Below are positions 8,366 through 16,977 of a stretch of DNA of 64,000 nt, piece by piece. Location of the stretch: assembly GCF_900167525.1 (NCBI RefSeq), contig NZ_FUZQ01000005.1, forward strand, positions 484,770 through 548,769. Reading direction: 5' to 3'. Source of the stretch: Krasilnikoviella flava. GTDB lineage: Bacteria; Actinomycetota; Actinomycetes; Actinomycetales; Cellulomonadaceae. Made by a program: the position numbers and the translations under genes. Each line of letters opens with the position of its first letter. Within the stretch, counting starts at the first letter, position 1. A model generated the notes under the pieces. That model ran no database searches. It was not told the DNA's origin and worked only from the letters and a program-made list of their open reading frames with translations.

Positions 8366-9294
8366 ATGGTCGAGATGGCCTGACGGCTCGAGGGCGCCCG
8401 GTCAAGGTGTCCCGGGCCTTCAACAAGCCGCGGCCGTTGCGTCCGGAGACGGTCGAGAGAATCCGCGCCACTGCGGCCCAGATGGGGTTCGCCCCCAACC
8501 AGCACGCCCGCGCGCTCATCACGGGACGGTCCGGCGCCTATGGGCCTCGTCATCCCGGACGTCACCAACCCGTACTTTCCGCCCTTGATACGGACTGCTG
8601 AGCGCGAGGCCGAGCGAAGGGAGCTCGGCGTCTTCGTCGTCGAGTCGAACAGCGGCCCCGAGCGCGAGGAACAGCTCGTCAGGCGTCTGGTGCCGCAGGT
8701 GGAGGGCCTCGTCCCGGCTCTCGGACGTGCGGTTGCGCGACCTCGCCGCCCACACCCGGACCGTACCGGTCAACCGCGATGTCGCCGGGATCGGCCGCAT
8801 CCTGACCTCATCGCGAGAGGCGCTGGTCGAAGGCGTGCGGCGCATGCACGCCGCCGGCACGCGCGAGTTCTGCTACGTCGGCGGCCCCCGCAGATCCTGG
8901 TCCGAGAGCGAACGTCGCGACGCCAAGATGGACGCGGAGCAAGAGCTCGGGCTGCGGGTGCGCTATCTGGAGGTTGAAAGCGGGACGTATGCCGATGCGC
9001 GATCGCTCGCGTCCAGCATCGGCGCGCGGAGACGCAGGCGGTGGTTGCCTTCGACGACGTCGTCGCCCCGGGTGTGCTCCACGGGCTCACCGCCCGCGGT
9101 GTTCGTGTGCCGCAGGATACGCAGTTGCTGGGATGCGACGACGCCCTGCCGATCGAGACCCACCCGCGGACCATCCGCTTGCAGATCGAGCGAGGGACCG
9201 GCACAGCGCTGGAGATGCTCGGGGACACCGAGCCCCGCAACGCGCGAATGGAGATCCCTGGGACACTCGAACTGCGCGAGACGACGGGAGGCTG
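8366..9294 (+). pseudogene. Decayed LacI-family transcriptional regulator
   Basis: Pieces of one LacI protein are spread over several frames in the correct order. HTH remnants begin at ATG 8366 and hit TGA 8381-8383. VSRAFNKP and the hinge region lie in frame 1 from 8401. LVIPDVTNPYF and the effector domain continue in frame 2 from about 8540. LRDLAAHTRT to TYADARSLASS lie in frame 3 from about 8718. ETQAVVAFDD to the C-terminus return to frame 2 from about 9023. That makes at least four frameshifts plus a stop in about 310 codons. It cannot give a functional repressor. It may have been the local regulator of the carbohydrate locus downstream. Confidence 0.85.
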
Positions 9295-9310
9295 ACCAGG
9301 ATTCCCGCGC

Positions 9311-9350
9311 GCAGCCGTACTCGTCAGAGAGCAGCCGTACTCGTCAGAGA
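9311..9350. repeat. Perfect 20-bp tandem duplication (two copies)
   Basis: The same 20-bp unit occurs at 9311-9330 and 9331-9350 with no mismatch, just downstream of the LacI pseudogene. It has no internal palindrome. It may be a recent slippage product or a junction scar. Confidence 0.9.
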
Positions 9351-9433
9351 TACGGGCGGCGGGCAGCGTGGTGTGTTACCCGGCGAAGCGCAGCCAGGAA
9401 CGGCCGCCGGCACGCGCGGCGAGTGCCGCGCGG

Positions 9434-10363
9434 TCACCGGGTCGCTTCCTGGGGTGCGAGGCCGAGCGCCGCGCGGCGTGTCGCGACGTATCTGCGCACG
9501 AACTCGTCCGGGTCGACGTCGCCCGCCACCAGGCGCTGGTCATCCCCGCGCAGGGCGATCCAGTCGCCGCCGTGCGCCGCCGAGGCCCTCGCGCCGAGCA
9601 CGGCGAGCTCCGGCTCGACGAGCTCGGCGAAGGTCAGGCCGAGATCGCCGCCGGCGAGGTAGGAGCACGTGGCGTCGAGGAACGCGCCGTACAGGTCGTC
9701 CTTTGTCGCGTCCAGGTGCGTGACGCCGTCGTCGCCCACGAGCGTCGCGACGAACCCGTAGCCCGTGCCCGCCTCCTGGACGTCGACGACGGCGGTGCGC
9801 CCGTCGTTCCAGCGCAGCTCCGCCCGGCGCCCTGTCCCGTCGAGCGCCCGAGCCGCCTCGATTCCCGGGCCGAAGATGCCGTGAAGCAGCGAGGATGCGT
9901 GGATGCCGTAGTCCAGGTGGTGACCGAACGTGACCGCGTACGCGGACCGCGGACCGAGCCCGGCGCCCGTCCGCGCCGATGCCGACCAGCGCAGCGCAGA
10001 GCCTCCAGTGATCCGGGCGCCGTCGGCTGCCCATCCCTCGAGCGTGCGGATGTCCGCGACGCTGCCGGCGAATGGCTTGCAGACATGGACCCCGACCCCC
10101 GCCTCCACGAAGGGCCGCAGCCTCTCCACGTGGCGGTTCCAGTCGACGCTGTGCACGAACGCGGCGTCGACGTCGCCCACGATGTCCGCGGGGTCCTTGG
10201 CGACCCGGCTGATCCCGCGTTCGGCGGCGTACGCGGCGGTATAGGAAGCGGTTGCGACGTCGTCACCGCCGACGACGGCGACGACGTCGTGGCCCCGTTC
10301 GAGGAGCAGCGGGTGGAAGGCGGCGGGGTGGGAGGTGTCCAGGTCAACGACTCCGATGCGCAT
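9434..10363 (-). CDS. Gfo/Idh/MocA-like NAD(P)-dependent oxidoreductase (diverged)
   Basis: The product of about 309 aa begins with a Rossmann strand (MRIGVVDLDTSHP). It has the family's nucleotide-domain ending HVCKPFAGS, equivalent to the EKP motif but with Cys for Glu, and then a C-terminal sheet domain. HHLDYGIHASSLLHGIFGP resembles the catalytic D..H..D/L region of sugar dehydrogenases. It probably oxidises or epimerises a sugar or cyclitol hydroxyl. GTG 10375 is an alternative start adding four residues; ATG 10363 puts the first strand at the terminus. It lies alone, divergent from the regulator gene, at the left end of the carbohydrate locus. Confidence 0.72.
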   Translation of the reverse strand: MRIGVVDLDTSHPAAFHPLLLERGHDVVAVVGGDDVATASYTAAYAAERGISRVAKDPADIVGDVDAAFVHSVDWNRHVERLRPFVEAGVGVHVCKPFAGSVADIRTLEGWAADGARITGGSALRWSASARTGAGLGPRSAYAVTFGHHLDYGIHASSLLHGIFGPGIEAARALDGTGRRAELRWNDGRTAVVDVQEAGTGYGFVATLVGDDGVTHLDATKDDLYGAFLDATCSYLAGGDLGLTFAELVEPELAVLGARASAAHGGDWIALRGDDQRLVAGDVDPDEFVRRYVATRRAALGLAPQEATR

Positions 10364-10495
10364 GCCGAAGAACACTATGAGTCACGACCATGATCCACAA
10401 TAGGGCATGCACGAAATTCGAAATCAGCCCTCCGTAGAGCCCGCGTCCCATCGGAGCGCGGGCCCGTCGGGGGGTCACACGCCGCCCGCCGCCGC

Positions 10496-10501
10496 TACGC
10501 T
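10496..10501 (+). promoter_or_regulatory. Candidate -10 box TACGCT of the locus regulator
   Basis: A TSS about 7 nt downstream would leave a ~25-nt leader containing GAGG, 6 nt before ATG 10533. This argues against the upstream in-frame start at 10407. Confidence 0.4.
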
Positions 10502-10532
10502 CGCGGGGTCGGGACGGGAAGCGAGGTTGATG

Positions 10533-11861
10533 ATGGCCGCACTCGGAGGTCCGGCGCCTGAGGGCGTCACGATCGGCGTCGTCGGCGCCGACAACTTCGT
10601 GCACCGGATGGCAGGCGTCGCGCGCGAGGAGACGCGCACGCGGCTGCGGCTCGTCACGGCCGTCTACGATCGCGAGTCCGACGCGCACGAGAAGACGATG
10701 CGCATCATCGGCGACGTCGACGTCCTGCTGTTCGCCGGCCCGCTGCCGTACGACGTCGCCATGTCGGCCGGCCGGCTCCCGGTGCCTGCGACGTTCGTAC
10801 CGACGGGCGGCGCGGCACTGCCCACGACCCTGCTGCGCGGAGCGCTCGACGGGACCATCGACCCGGCACGGGTCAGCATCGACTCCGCCCTAGAGCGCGA
10901 CGTCCGCGAGACGTACGCCGACCTCGGCGTGCCGCGGCGGCACGTCCACGTCATGGAGTACCACGAGTCCGTCGCACCCGAGCAGTTCCTCGCGTTCCAC
11001 CGCGAGCTGTTCGAATCCGGACGCACGAGTGGCGCGATCACCACCGTTCCGTCCGTCGCCGCCGCGCTCACCGAGATCGGCGTCCCGAACCTCACGATGG
11101 TGCCCGCGCTGCTCAGCCTGCGGAACGCGCTGCGCACGGCCCGCCTCCTCGGCAGCGGCGCCCGCCTCGAGGACTCGCGCATCGCCGTGGTCATCGTCCG
11201 GCTCCCGTCCTCGGCGCTCCCGCACCGCACGAGCTCCAGCAACTACTGGTATCAGGAGCTCAAGCTCTCGCTGCACCGGGCCTTGCTGCACGACGCGCGC
11301 CACATGGACGCAGCGGTCCTGCAGCGCGACGAGCACAGCTACCTCGTGATCACGACCATGGGCTCGCTGCGCTCGGGGACGGACGACCTCACACGCGCCC
11401 CCTTCCTCGCCTCGGTGCGCCAGGCGCTCGGGATCGAAGCCGAGGTCGGCATCGGCCTCGGCCGGACCACGCTCGAGGCGGAGGAGAACGCCCAGTCCGC
11501 CGTGAACCTGGTGGCCCGGGCCGGCAGCGACCTGGCCTACCTGGTCGGGACGCAGGGCAGCCCGATCGCACTGACCGACTCGGCCGACGACGACGCGCCC
11601 GAGCCGGCGCCCGTGGCGGACCCCCAGAACGAGACACTGCGCGAGATCATCACGCTGCTCGACGGATCGGGGGACGCGAGCCGCGTGGTCGACGCCGAGC
11701 GGATCTCGCAGCTGCAGGGCGTCACGCTCCGCACCGCGCGCCGCACGCTCCGCTCGCTCGTGGACGCGGGGCTGGCGTGGCCGATGCCCCCCGCACGGGC
11801 ACAGAAGGTCGGGCGGCCGCCTGTGCGCTACCAGCTGTTGGACGAGCGCCTCACGGACTGA
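10533..11861 (+). CDS. Putative transcriptional regulator: sensor, degenerate cyclase-like domain and winged helix
   Basis: The protein of about 442 aa is not a member of a family I can name with confidence. The first ~200 residues (TIGVVGADNFVHRM, VLLFAGPLPYDVA) look like an alpha/beta ligand-sensing domain, recalling PrpR or periplasmic-binding folds. A middle part (about 230-360) ends in EAEVGIGLGRTTLEAEENA, which resembles a nucleotide-cyclase/GGDEF-like fold without GGDEF. The C-terminus (about 385-442) holds a helix-turn-helix (GVTLRTARRTLRSLVDAGL) and a basic wing (QKVGRPPVRYQL). ATG 10533 has GAGG 6 nt upstream. Its position next to the sugar genes suggests it controls them. Confidence 0.6.
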   Translation: MAALGGPAPEGVTIGVVGADNFVHRMAGVAREETRTRLRLVTAVYDRESDAHEKTMRIIGDVDVLLFAGPLPYDVAMSAGRLPVPATFVPTGGAALPTTLLRGALDGTIDPARVSIDSALERDVRETYADLGVPRRHVHVMEYHESVAPEQFLAFHRELFESGRTSGAITTVPSVAAALTEIGVPNLTMVPALLSLRNALRTARLLGSGARLEDSRIAVVIVRLPSSALPHRTSSSNYWYQELKLSLHRALLHDARHMDAAVLQRDEHSYLVITTMGSLRSGTDDLTRAPFLASVRQALGIEAEVGIGLGRTTLEAEENAQSAVNLVARAGSDLAYLVGTQGSPIALTDSADDDAPEPAPVADPQNETLREIITLLDGSGDASRVVDAERISQLQGVTLRTARRTLRSLVDAGLAWPMPPARAQKVGRPPVRYQLLDERLTD

Positions 11862-11889
11862 CCCGCCGCGGCCGCGCGCAATCGTCGCG

Positions 11890-11909
11890 GTCATTAAGCA
11901 TGGACCGCA
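11890..11909. promoter_or_regulatory. Imperfect palindrome upstream of the deacetylase gene
   Basis: A 20-bp element with CGGTC and GACCG arms around an AT-rich centre lies in the 99-bp gap before 11961. It is a candidate operator; no second perfect copy was recognised in the locus. Confidence 0.25.
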
Positions 11910-11960
11910 AGTGTCATTTGGCCCTGTACTTATGTCCTGCCCTCGGGCAGGCTGGGGCGC

Positions 11961-13727
11961 GTGACCACACCGCAGACCGTCGACCCCGCCCCCGAGACCG
12001 ACCCGACGTCCGCCATGGCGGGCGTGACGCTCTGGGCGTCGGGAAGGTCCGGCACACCCTCCCCGTGGGCCGCCTACGCCACCGAGGTGCTCGCGCACGC
12101 AGGCATCGCGCACACCACCTCCTCCGACCCGCGCGGCGTCGTTCTCGTCACCACACCCGTCACCGCCGACGACGCCGCCCGGCTCGCCTCGTTCGTCGCC
12201 GACGGGGGCGCTCTCGTCCTCGCGACGGCGCCCGGCGCGCTCGCCGCGCTCGCCGGGGTGGAGGAGGGCGCAACGGTACGGACCGCGCAGGTCGAGATCG
12301 TGCCGGACGACGCCTGGACCCACCTCCCCCCACGGCCGCTGCGTGCCGTCGGTGGCGTCGAGCTCACACCCGCGCCGAGCACCCGCACGCTCGCGACCTG
12401 GCCCGGCGGCGCGGCAGCCGTGACCGTCCACACGCACGGCGACGGCGTCGTCCTCACCTTCGGCGCCGATCTCCTGCAGTCGGTCGTCCGCATCCAGCAG
12501 GGCTACGCCGTCACCGCCGACGGCGCCCCCGCCTCGGACGGGACCGCGCCCATCGACGACGACATCCTCAAGGCCGAGGACGGCATGGCCCTCGACCTCG
12601 AGACGGACCGCGCCCTGCCGCCCCGCGAGGGCCCCGTGCCGGCCAACTACACGCACACCTATCCGCCGCCGTCAGCCGTTCCGATGTTCGACACACCGCA
12701 CGCCGACTGGTGGCGCTCCCTCCTGCTGCAGGCGACCTGGTTCGCGGCGGAGCGTTCGGGCAGCGTCGTGCCATGGCTGGGCTACTGGCCCGCCGGGCTC
12801 TCAGCGATCGCGCACATGTCGCACGACTCCGACGGCAACAGCCCCGAAGACGGCCGCGCGGCGCTCGACGCGTTCGCCGACGCCGACGTCCAGGTGACGT
12901 GGTGCCAGGTGTTCCCCGGCGGGTACGGCCCCGAGATCTACGAGGAGATCACGGCCGCAGGGCACGAGCATGCACTGCACTACAACGCGATGCACGACGC
13001 CGACCTCGCCTCGTGGGGCTGGCCGCAGATCCGCGCGCAGTACGCGTGGGCGCAGGCGGTGACCGGTCGCGAGCACATCGTCTCGAACAAGAACCACTAC
13101 ACGCGCTGGGAGGGCTGGACGGAGTTCTACACCTGGTGCGAGCGGCTCGGCATCGAGATCGACGAGTCCCGCGGCCCGAGCAAGCAGGGCACCGTGGGCT
13201 TTCCTTTTGGGACGGCGCACGTCTCGTTCCCGCTCGCCGAGGACGGGTCCGAGCGCACGTTCCACGACGTGCTCAACCTGCCGCTCCACACCCAGGACCT
13301 CGCCTGGGCGGGGCACGCCTCGATCCGCGACGTGATCCTCGACGGCGCGCAGGAGCAGCACGGCGTCGCCCACTTCCTGTTCCACGGCCCGCACCTCAAT
13401 ATCCGGCCGCTCACCCGCGCGGCGTGCCTCGAGCTCGCCGACGAGGCCCGGCGCCGCGGGATGGAGTGGTGGACCGCGGAGCGCATCAACGCGTGGGAGC
13501 GCGCCCGGCGCGGTGTGAGCGTCGAGGTCGTCGCCGACGGCGAGGAGCTCGTCCTCCGGGTCTCCTCCGACGCGTCCGTGGCCGGCGCGGCGATCCTCCT
13601 CCCGCCGGGCGTGAGCGTGGCGGGGCCGCCGCACGCGCTCACCGGCGTCACGCGCCACGGCCGGAAGTTCACGGAGCTCGCCGCCGACCTTCCCGCCGGG
13701 ACCACCACCTGGACGCTGGCGAGGTGA
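11961..13727 (+). CDS. Polysaccharide deacetylase-like (NodB-fold) protein with N-terminal accessory domain
   Basis: This 588-aa protein has no signal peptide, so is likely cytosolic. Residues about 20-200 resemble the non-catalytic GATase-like/DUF4350 domains found in glycan enzymes (VVLVTTPVTADDAARLASF). Residues about 270-500 look like a NodB-type deacetylase barrel: HMSHDSDGN in place of the usual TFDDG (base and metal Asp) and HEHALHYNAMH supplying candidate metal His residues. The last ~90 residues form a beta-rich tail. It should remove acyl groups from an imported carbohydrate (inference). GTG 11961 follows a 99-bp gap. It overlaps the next gene by 4 nt (GTGA), so the two are translationally coupled. 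Confidence 0.62.
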   Translation: MTTPQTVDPAPETDPTSAMAGVTLWASGRSGTPSPWAAYATEVLAHAGIAHTTSSDPRGVVLVTTPVTADDAARLASFVADGGALVLATAPGALAALAGVEEGATVRTAQVEIVPDDAWTHLPPRPLRAVGGVELTPAPSTRTLATWPGGAAAVTVHTHGDGVVLTFGADLLQSVVRIQQGYAVTADGAPASDGTAPIDDDILKAEDGMALDLETDRALPPREGPVPANYTHTYPPPSAVPMFDTPHADWWRSLLLQATWFAAERSGSVVPWLGYWPAGLSAIAHMSHDSDGNSPEDGRAALDAFADADVQVTWCQVFPGGYGPEIYEEITAAGHEHALHYNAMHDADLASWGWPQIRAQYAWAQAVTGREHIVSNKNHYTRWEGWTEFYTWCERLGIEIDESRGPSKQGTVGFPFGTAHVSFPLAEDGSERTFHDVLNLPLHTQDLAWAGHASIRDVILDGAQEQHGVAHFLFHGPHLNIRPLTRAACLELADEARRRGMEWWTAERINAWERARRGVSVEVVADGEELVLRVSSDASVAGAAILLPPGVSVAGPPHALTGVTRHGRKFTELAADLPAGTTTWTLAR

Positions 13728-14992
13728 GCGCACCCGCCTTGCGGATCGGCGTCGACCGCACGGACGTCACGCCGCCGACACCGGTCCCGCTCGCCGGGTT
13801 CGCAGCACGGGCGGACCTGGGGCCGGCGACGGAGGTACTGTCCCCGCTGCACGTGCGCTCGCTCGCACTCCGCGCGGGCACCGCGGCACCCGTCGTGCTC
13901 GTCTCCGCCGACCTGCTCTGGTGGGGCGACGACGTCGTCGCGACGCTGCGCGAGGCCTACGCCGCGCGTTTCGGGCTGGACCCGGCTTCGCTCGTGCTGC
14001 ACGCGACGCACAACCACTCCGGCCCGCAGGTGGCGCGACGGATGACGCCGTCGCTGGGCGAGCCGGACGAGGACTACCTGGCGTTCCTCACGGACCGGAC
14101 GCTCGCGAGCATCGAGCGCGCCCTGGCCGGCGAGACGCCCGTGCGCGTCCAGACGGCGCGCGCGGCCACCGATGTGGCAGTCGACCGGCGCTGGGCGCGC
14201 ACGGGTGGCGCCGTTCCCCGCTCGCCCATCGACCCCGATCTCACGGTGGTCAGCCTCGTAGACGACGACGGGGCTCCCGCGGCCGTGCTCACGCACCTCG
14301 CGTGCCACCCCGTGGTGCACCACGGCAACGCCGTCACCCCGGACCTCCACGGCACGGTCGCTGCTGCCCTCGAACGTGACACCACGCCGTTCGCGATGCC
14401 CTTGCAGGGGTGCTGCGGCGACGTGAACCCGGCCCGCTACGCGGCCGACGGCTCGTTCGCCGACGGCGACCAGGACGACGTCGAGCAGCTCGCCGCGGAG
14501 GTGGCGAGCGTGGCCAGAGACGCCCTCGCGCACGCCACGTGCGCCGGCGACGCCGCGCTGGCGGTGCGCCGTCGGCCCCTCGAGCTCCCGTTGCAGGACC
14601 GGTTGGCCCTGCCCCTGGTCGCGCGCATGGCGGAGCGGGACGACGTGCGGGGCGAGTGGGCCCGGCTCGCGCTGGAGGACCCGGGAGGATACGCACGCCC
14701 CCCCGTGCTCCAGCTCGTCCACCTCCGGTTGACGTCTGGGCTGTCTCTGCTCGGCATGTCCGGCGAGCCGGTGAGCGCCTACGGCCTCCACGTGCGCCGG
14801 GTGAGCGGCGGGACCTGCGTGCCGCTCGGCTACACCGACGGGATGACGACCTACCTCGTCACGGCCAAGCAGCTCGAGGAGGGCGGCTACGAACCGTGCG
14901 AGGCGCCCGTGTACTTCGGGATCCCGGCGCCGCTCGCTCCTGCCGCGGAGCAGGCGATCCGGACGGAGATCTCGGCCCTGGCGATGGGCTGA
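13724..14992 (+). CDS. Neutral/alkaline non-lysosomal ceramidase-like amidase
   Basis: The 422-aa protein matches the N-terminal catalytic domain of neutral ceramidases: IGVDRTDVTPP at the start, VLVSADLLW, and the zinc/catalytic motif HATHNHSGPQ near residue 95. A second zinc region (HLACHPVVHH) and QGCCGDVNP follow. It lacks the signal peptide and the C-terminal immunoglobulin-like domain of secreted ceramidases, so it is probably a cytosolic amidase. In this locus a de-N-acylating step on an amino sugar is a more likely role than ceramide hydrolysis (inference). GTG 13724 overlaps the preceding stop. Confidence 0.75.
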   Translation: MSAPALRIGVDRTDVTPPTPVPLAGFAARADLGPATEVLSPLHVRSLALRAGTAAPVVLVSADLLWWGDDVVATLREAYAARFGLDPASLVLHATHNHSGPQVARRMTPSLGEPDEDYLAFLTDRTLASIERALAGETPVRVQTARAATDVAVDRRWARTGGAVPRSPIDPDLTVVSLVDDDGAPAAVLTHLACHPVVHHGNAVTPDLHGTVAAALERDTTPFAMPLQGCCGDVNPARYAADGSFADGDQDDVEQLAAEVASVARDALAHATCAGDAALAVRRRPLELPLQDRLALPLVARMAERDDVRGEWARLALEDPGGYARPPVLQLVHLRLTSGLSLLGMSGEPVSAYGLHVRRVSGGTCVPLGYTDGMTTYLVTAKQLEEGGYEPCEAPVYFGIPAPLAPAAEQAIRTEISALAMG

Positions 14993-15061
14993 CCGCGCCG
15001 TGGGCAGAGCGCCGGCAACGAGAAGTTGACATCGAGGTTACCGAACGGGACGCCGAATCCG

Positions 15062-15109
15062 TTGACGCCGACCACGCGGGCACCATAACGTCAGGCACCA
15101 TAACGCCAG
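15062..15109 (+). promoter_or_regulatory. Candidate promoter and 15-bp direct repeat upstream of the ABC operon
   Basis: TTGACG (15062-15067) and CATAAC (15084-15089) are spaced 16 nt apart. The -10-like element lies inside a 15-bp unit repeated in tandem at 15080-15094 and 15095-15109 (14 of 15 identical), each containing CCATAACG. This looks like a promoter with a duplicated operator or -10 element. Confidence 0.4.
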
Positions 15110-15163
15110 GGCAGTACCAGAGTTACGGACAGACCGAATTTGGATCGAGTCGAGGAGGACTCG

Positions 15164-16975
15164 ATGGGACCGTCTACCGAGAGAGAGATCCCCATGACCC
15201 GCACGCGCTGCCGTCGTACCGCCCGCGTCGCCGCCCTCACCGCGGCGGCCACGCTCGCCCTCGCCAGCTGTTCGCTGTTCCCCGACTCCGGGGGTGGGGA
15301 CGGCGGAGGCGCCGAGGCCGGCGGCAGCATCACCGTCCAGGCGACGAACTTCGCCCACATCGACCCTCAGAGCATCACGTTCGGCATGTGGCTGGTGCAG
15401 ATGGGTCTGCTCGAGGGGCTTGTGCTGCAGACGCCGGACGGGACCGACGTCCGCGAAGGCGTCGCCGACGAATGGGAGGTGAGCGAGGACGGACTCACCT
15501 ACACGTTCCACCTGCGCGACGGAGTCACGTGGTCGAACGGCGAGCCCCTCACTGCCGCCGACTTCGAGTGGACGTACGAGCGCCTCCTCGACCCCGCGCG
15601 CGGCGACAGCGGAGTGACCACCGGAGCGTCGTCGTACCAGGTACCGCTCGGCATCCTCAACGCCGAGGAGTACAGCACCGGCGTCGTCACCGACTTCGAC
15701 GAGGTCGGCATCGAGGCCGTCGACGACCAGACGCTCGAGTTCACCCTCGCGGCGCCGAACCCCGGCTTCGTCATGGGCCTCACCTACCCTTCGATGCTCC
15801 CGCTCAACCCCGACGCGGTCCAGGGCGAGGGCGACTGGCAGCAGCCCGAGAACTGGGTCGGCAACGGCCCGTACAACCTCGTGGAGTGGACGGCGAACTC
15901 GAGCATGCGGCTCGAGAAGAACCCCGAGTACTGGGACGCGGAGAACGTCGCGCTCGACGAGGTCAACGTCCAGCTCATTGAGCAGGGGTCGATCACGACC
16001 ACCGTGCCGTACGAGAACGGCGAGGTCGACATCCAGGCCATCAGCGAGCCGGCCGAGATCACCCGGTTCCTCGCCGACCCCGAGCTGAGCGAGCAGATGT
16101 ACGTGCTCGAGAACGCAGGGACGGCCTACCTGGCGCCGATCCACAGCGCGAACCCGATCCTCGAGGACCCGAACATCCGGCGCGCCCTGAGCCTTGGCCT
16201 CGGTCGGGAGGAGATCGCCGGCATCAGCGACATGACGTCGCCCGCCACAACACTGACGTCCCCGGCCACGCCGGGCTGGAGCGAGGAGATGGCCGCCCAC
16301 GACGCCATGTGGGGCGAGGACGCCGTCGCCGAGGCGCAAGAGATTCTCGCCGACGAGGGGTATCCGGACGGCGAGGGGTTCCCGACGCTGACCATCCTGG
16401 CCGGCTCCGACTTCCCGCAGCTCGACGCGATCATCGACACCTGGAACACGAACCTCGGGATCGAGGCGGTCAAGGACGTCGTGGAGGTCGGCGTCTACGT
16501 CGAGCGCCGCGATGAGATGCACGACGCGGACTACGTCGGCTACTGGTACGGGTCGTTCTCCGGGATCAGCACGTGGCCGTACCAGGTCGAGCAGCTGTGG
16601 TCCCCGGAAATGGTCCGCCAGGCGGGGCTCGACGCCGCCAGGTACGAGCAGTTCCTCGCCGTCCAGAACGACGCCGCGCTCGCGCCGGGCGACCGCACCA
16701 AGCAGCTCGAGGACATCCTCAGCACGGCCTCGACCCCCGAGGCGCAGGCGTTCGCCGAGCGGGTCGGGGAGGCCAAGTCGACGACCAATGAGGCCGAGCA
16801 GCAGGAGATCTTCTTCGACGCCGCGACCCTGCGCGAGGAGGCGGAGCTGCTGCTCCCGGTCGCGTGGAACGATGTCGTGTACGTCGCTCAGCCGCGCGTC
16901 CAGGGCCTCGAGATCCGTGCTCAGGCCGACCGGTACTACTTCAAGGACGTCTCGGTCGACGACGTGGCGGAGTGA
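15164..16975 (+). CDS. ABC transporter substrate-binding lipoprotein (family 5, DppA/OppA type)
   Basis: The 603-aa protein has a signal peptide ending in the lipobox LALASC, a Gly-rich linker, and the family-5 solute-binding fold (LTYTFHLRDGVTWSNGEPLTA at about 120-140). It would be lipid-anchored outside the membrane and capture peptides or oligosaccharides. ATG 15164 is preceded by GAGGAGG with 5-nt spacing; ATG 15194, giving a shorter leader peptide, is an alternative. It starts a five-gene run (binding protein, two permeases, fused ATPase, lyase) with gaps or overlaps from -89 to +43 nt. The neighbouring lyase points to an oligosaccharide ligand. Confidence 0.9.
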   Translation: MGPSTEREIPMTRTRCRRTARVAALTAAATLALASCSLFPDSGGGDGGGAEAGGSITVQATNFAHIDPQSITFGMWLVQMGLLEGLVLQTPDGTDVREGVADEWEVSEDGLTYTFHLRDGVTWSNGEPLTAADFEWTYERLLDPARGDSGVTTGASSYQVPLGILNAEEYSTGVVTDFDEVGIEAVDDQTLEFTLAAPNPGFVMGLTYPSMLPLNPDAVQGEGDWQQPENWVGNGPYNLVEWTANSSMRLEKNPEYWDAENVALDEVNVQLIEQGSITTTVPYENGEVDIQAISEPAEITRFLADPELSEQMYVLENAGTAYLAPIHSANPILEDPNIRRALSLGLGREEIAGISDMTSPATTLTSPATPGWSEEMAAHDAMWGEDAVAEAQEILADEGYPDGEGFPTLTILAGSDFPQLDAIIDTWNTNLGIEAVKDVVEVGVYVERRDEMHDADYVGYWYGSFSGISTWPYQVEQLWSPEMVRQAGLDAARYEQFLAVQNDAALAPGDRTKQLEDILSTASTPEAQAFAERVGEAKSTTNEAEQQEIFFDAATLREEAELLLPVAWNDVVYVAQPRVQGLEIRAQADRYYFKDVSVDDVAE

Positions 16976-16977
16976 AC

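Noticed and set aside
8407..9662. Separate small genes in the LacI region (frames starting at 8407, 8540, 8727, 9041)
   Set aside because: Each frame carries a consecutive piece of the same LacI protein, so they are fragments of one pseudogene.
10407..10532. N-terminal extension of the locus regulator from ATG 10407
   Set aside because: The extra 42 residues are low-complexity, and a -10-like box plus GAGG fit a start at 10533.
15026..15031. Perfect TTGACA as -35 of the ABC operon
   Set aside because: No acceptable -10 lies 16-18 nt downstream; the TTGACG/CATAAC pair at 15062-15089 is better spaced.
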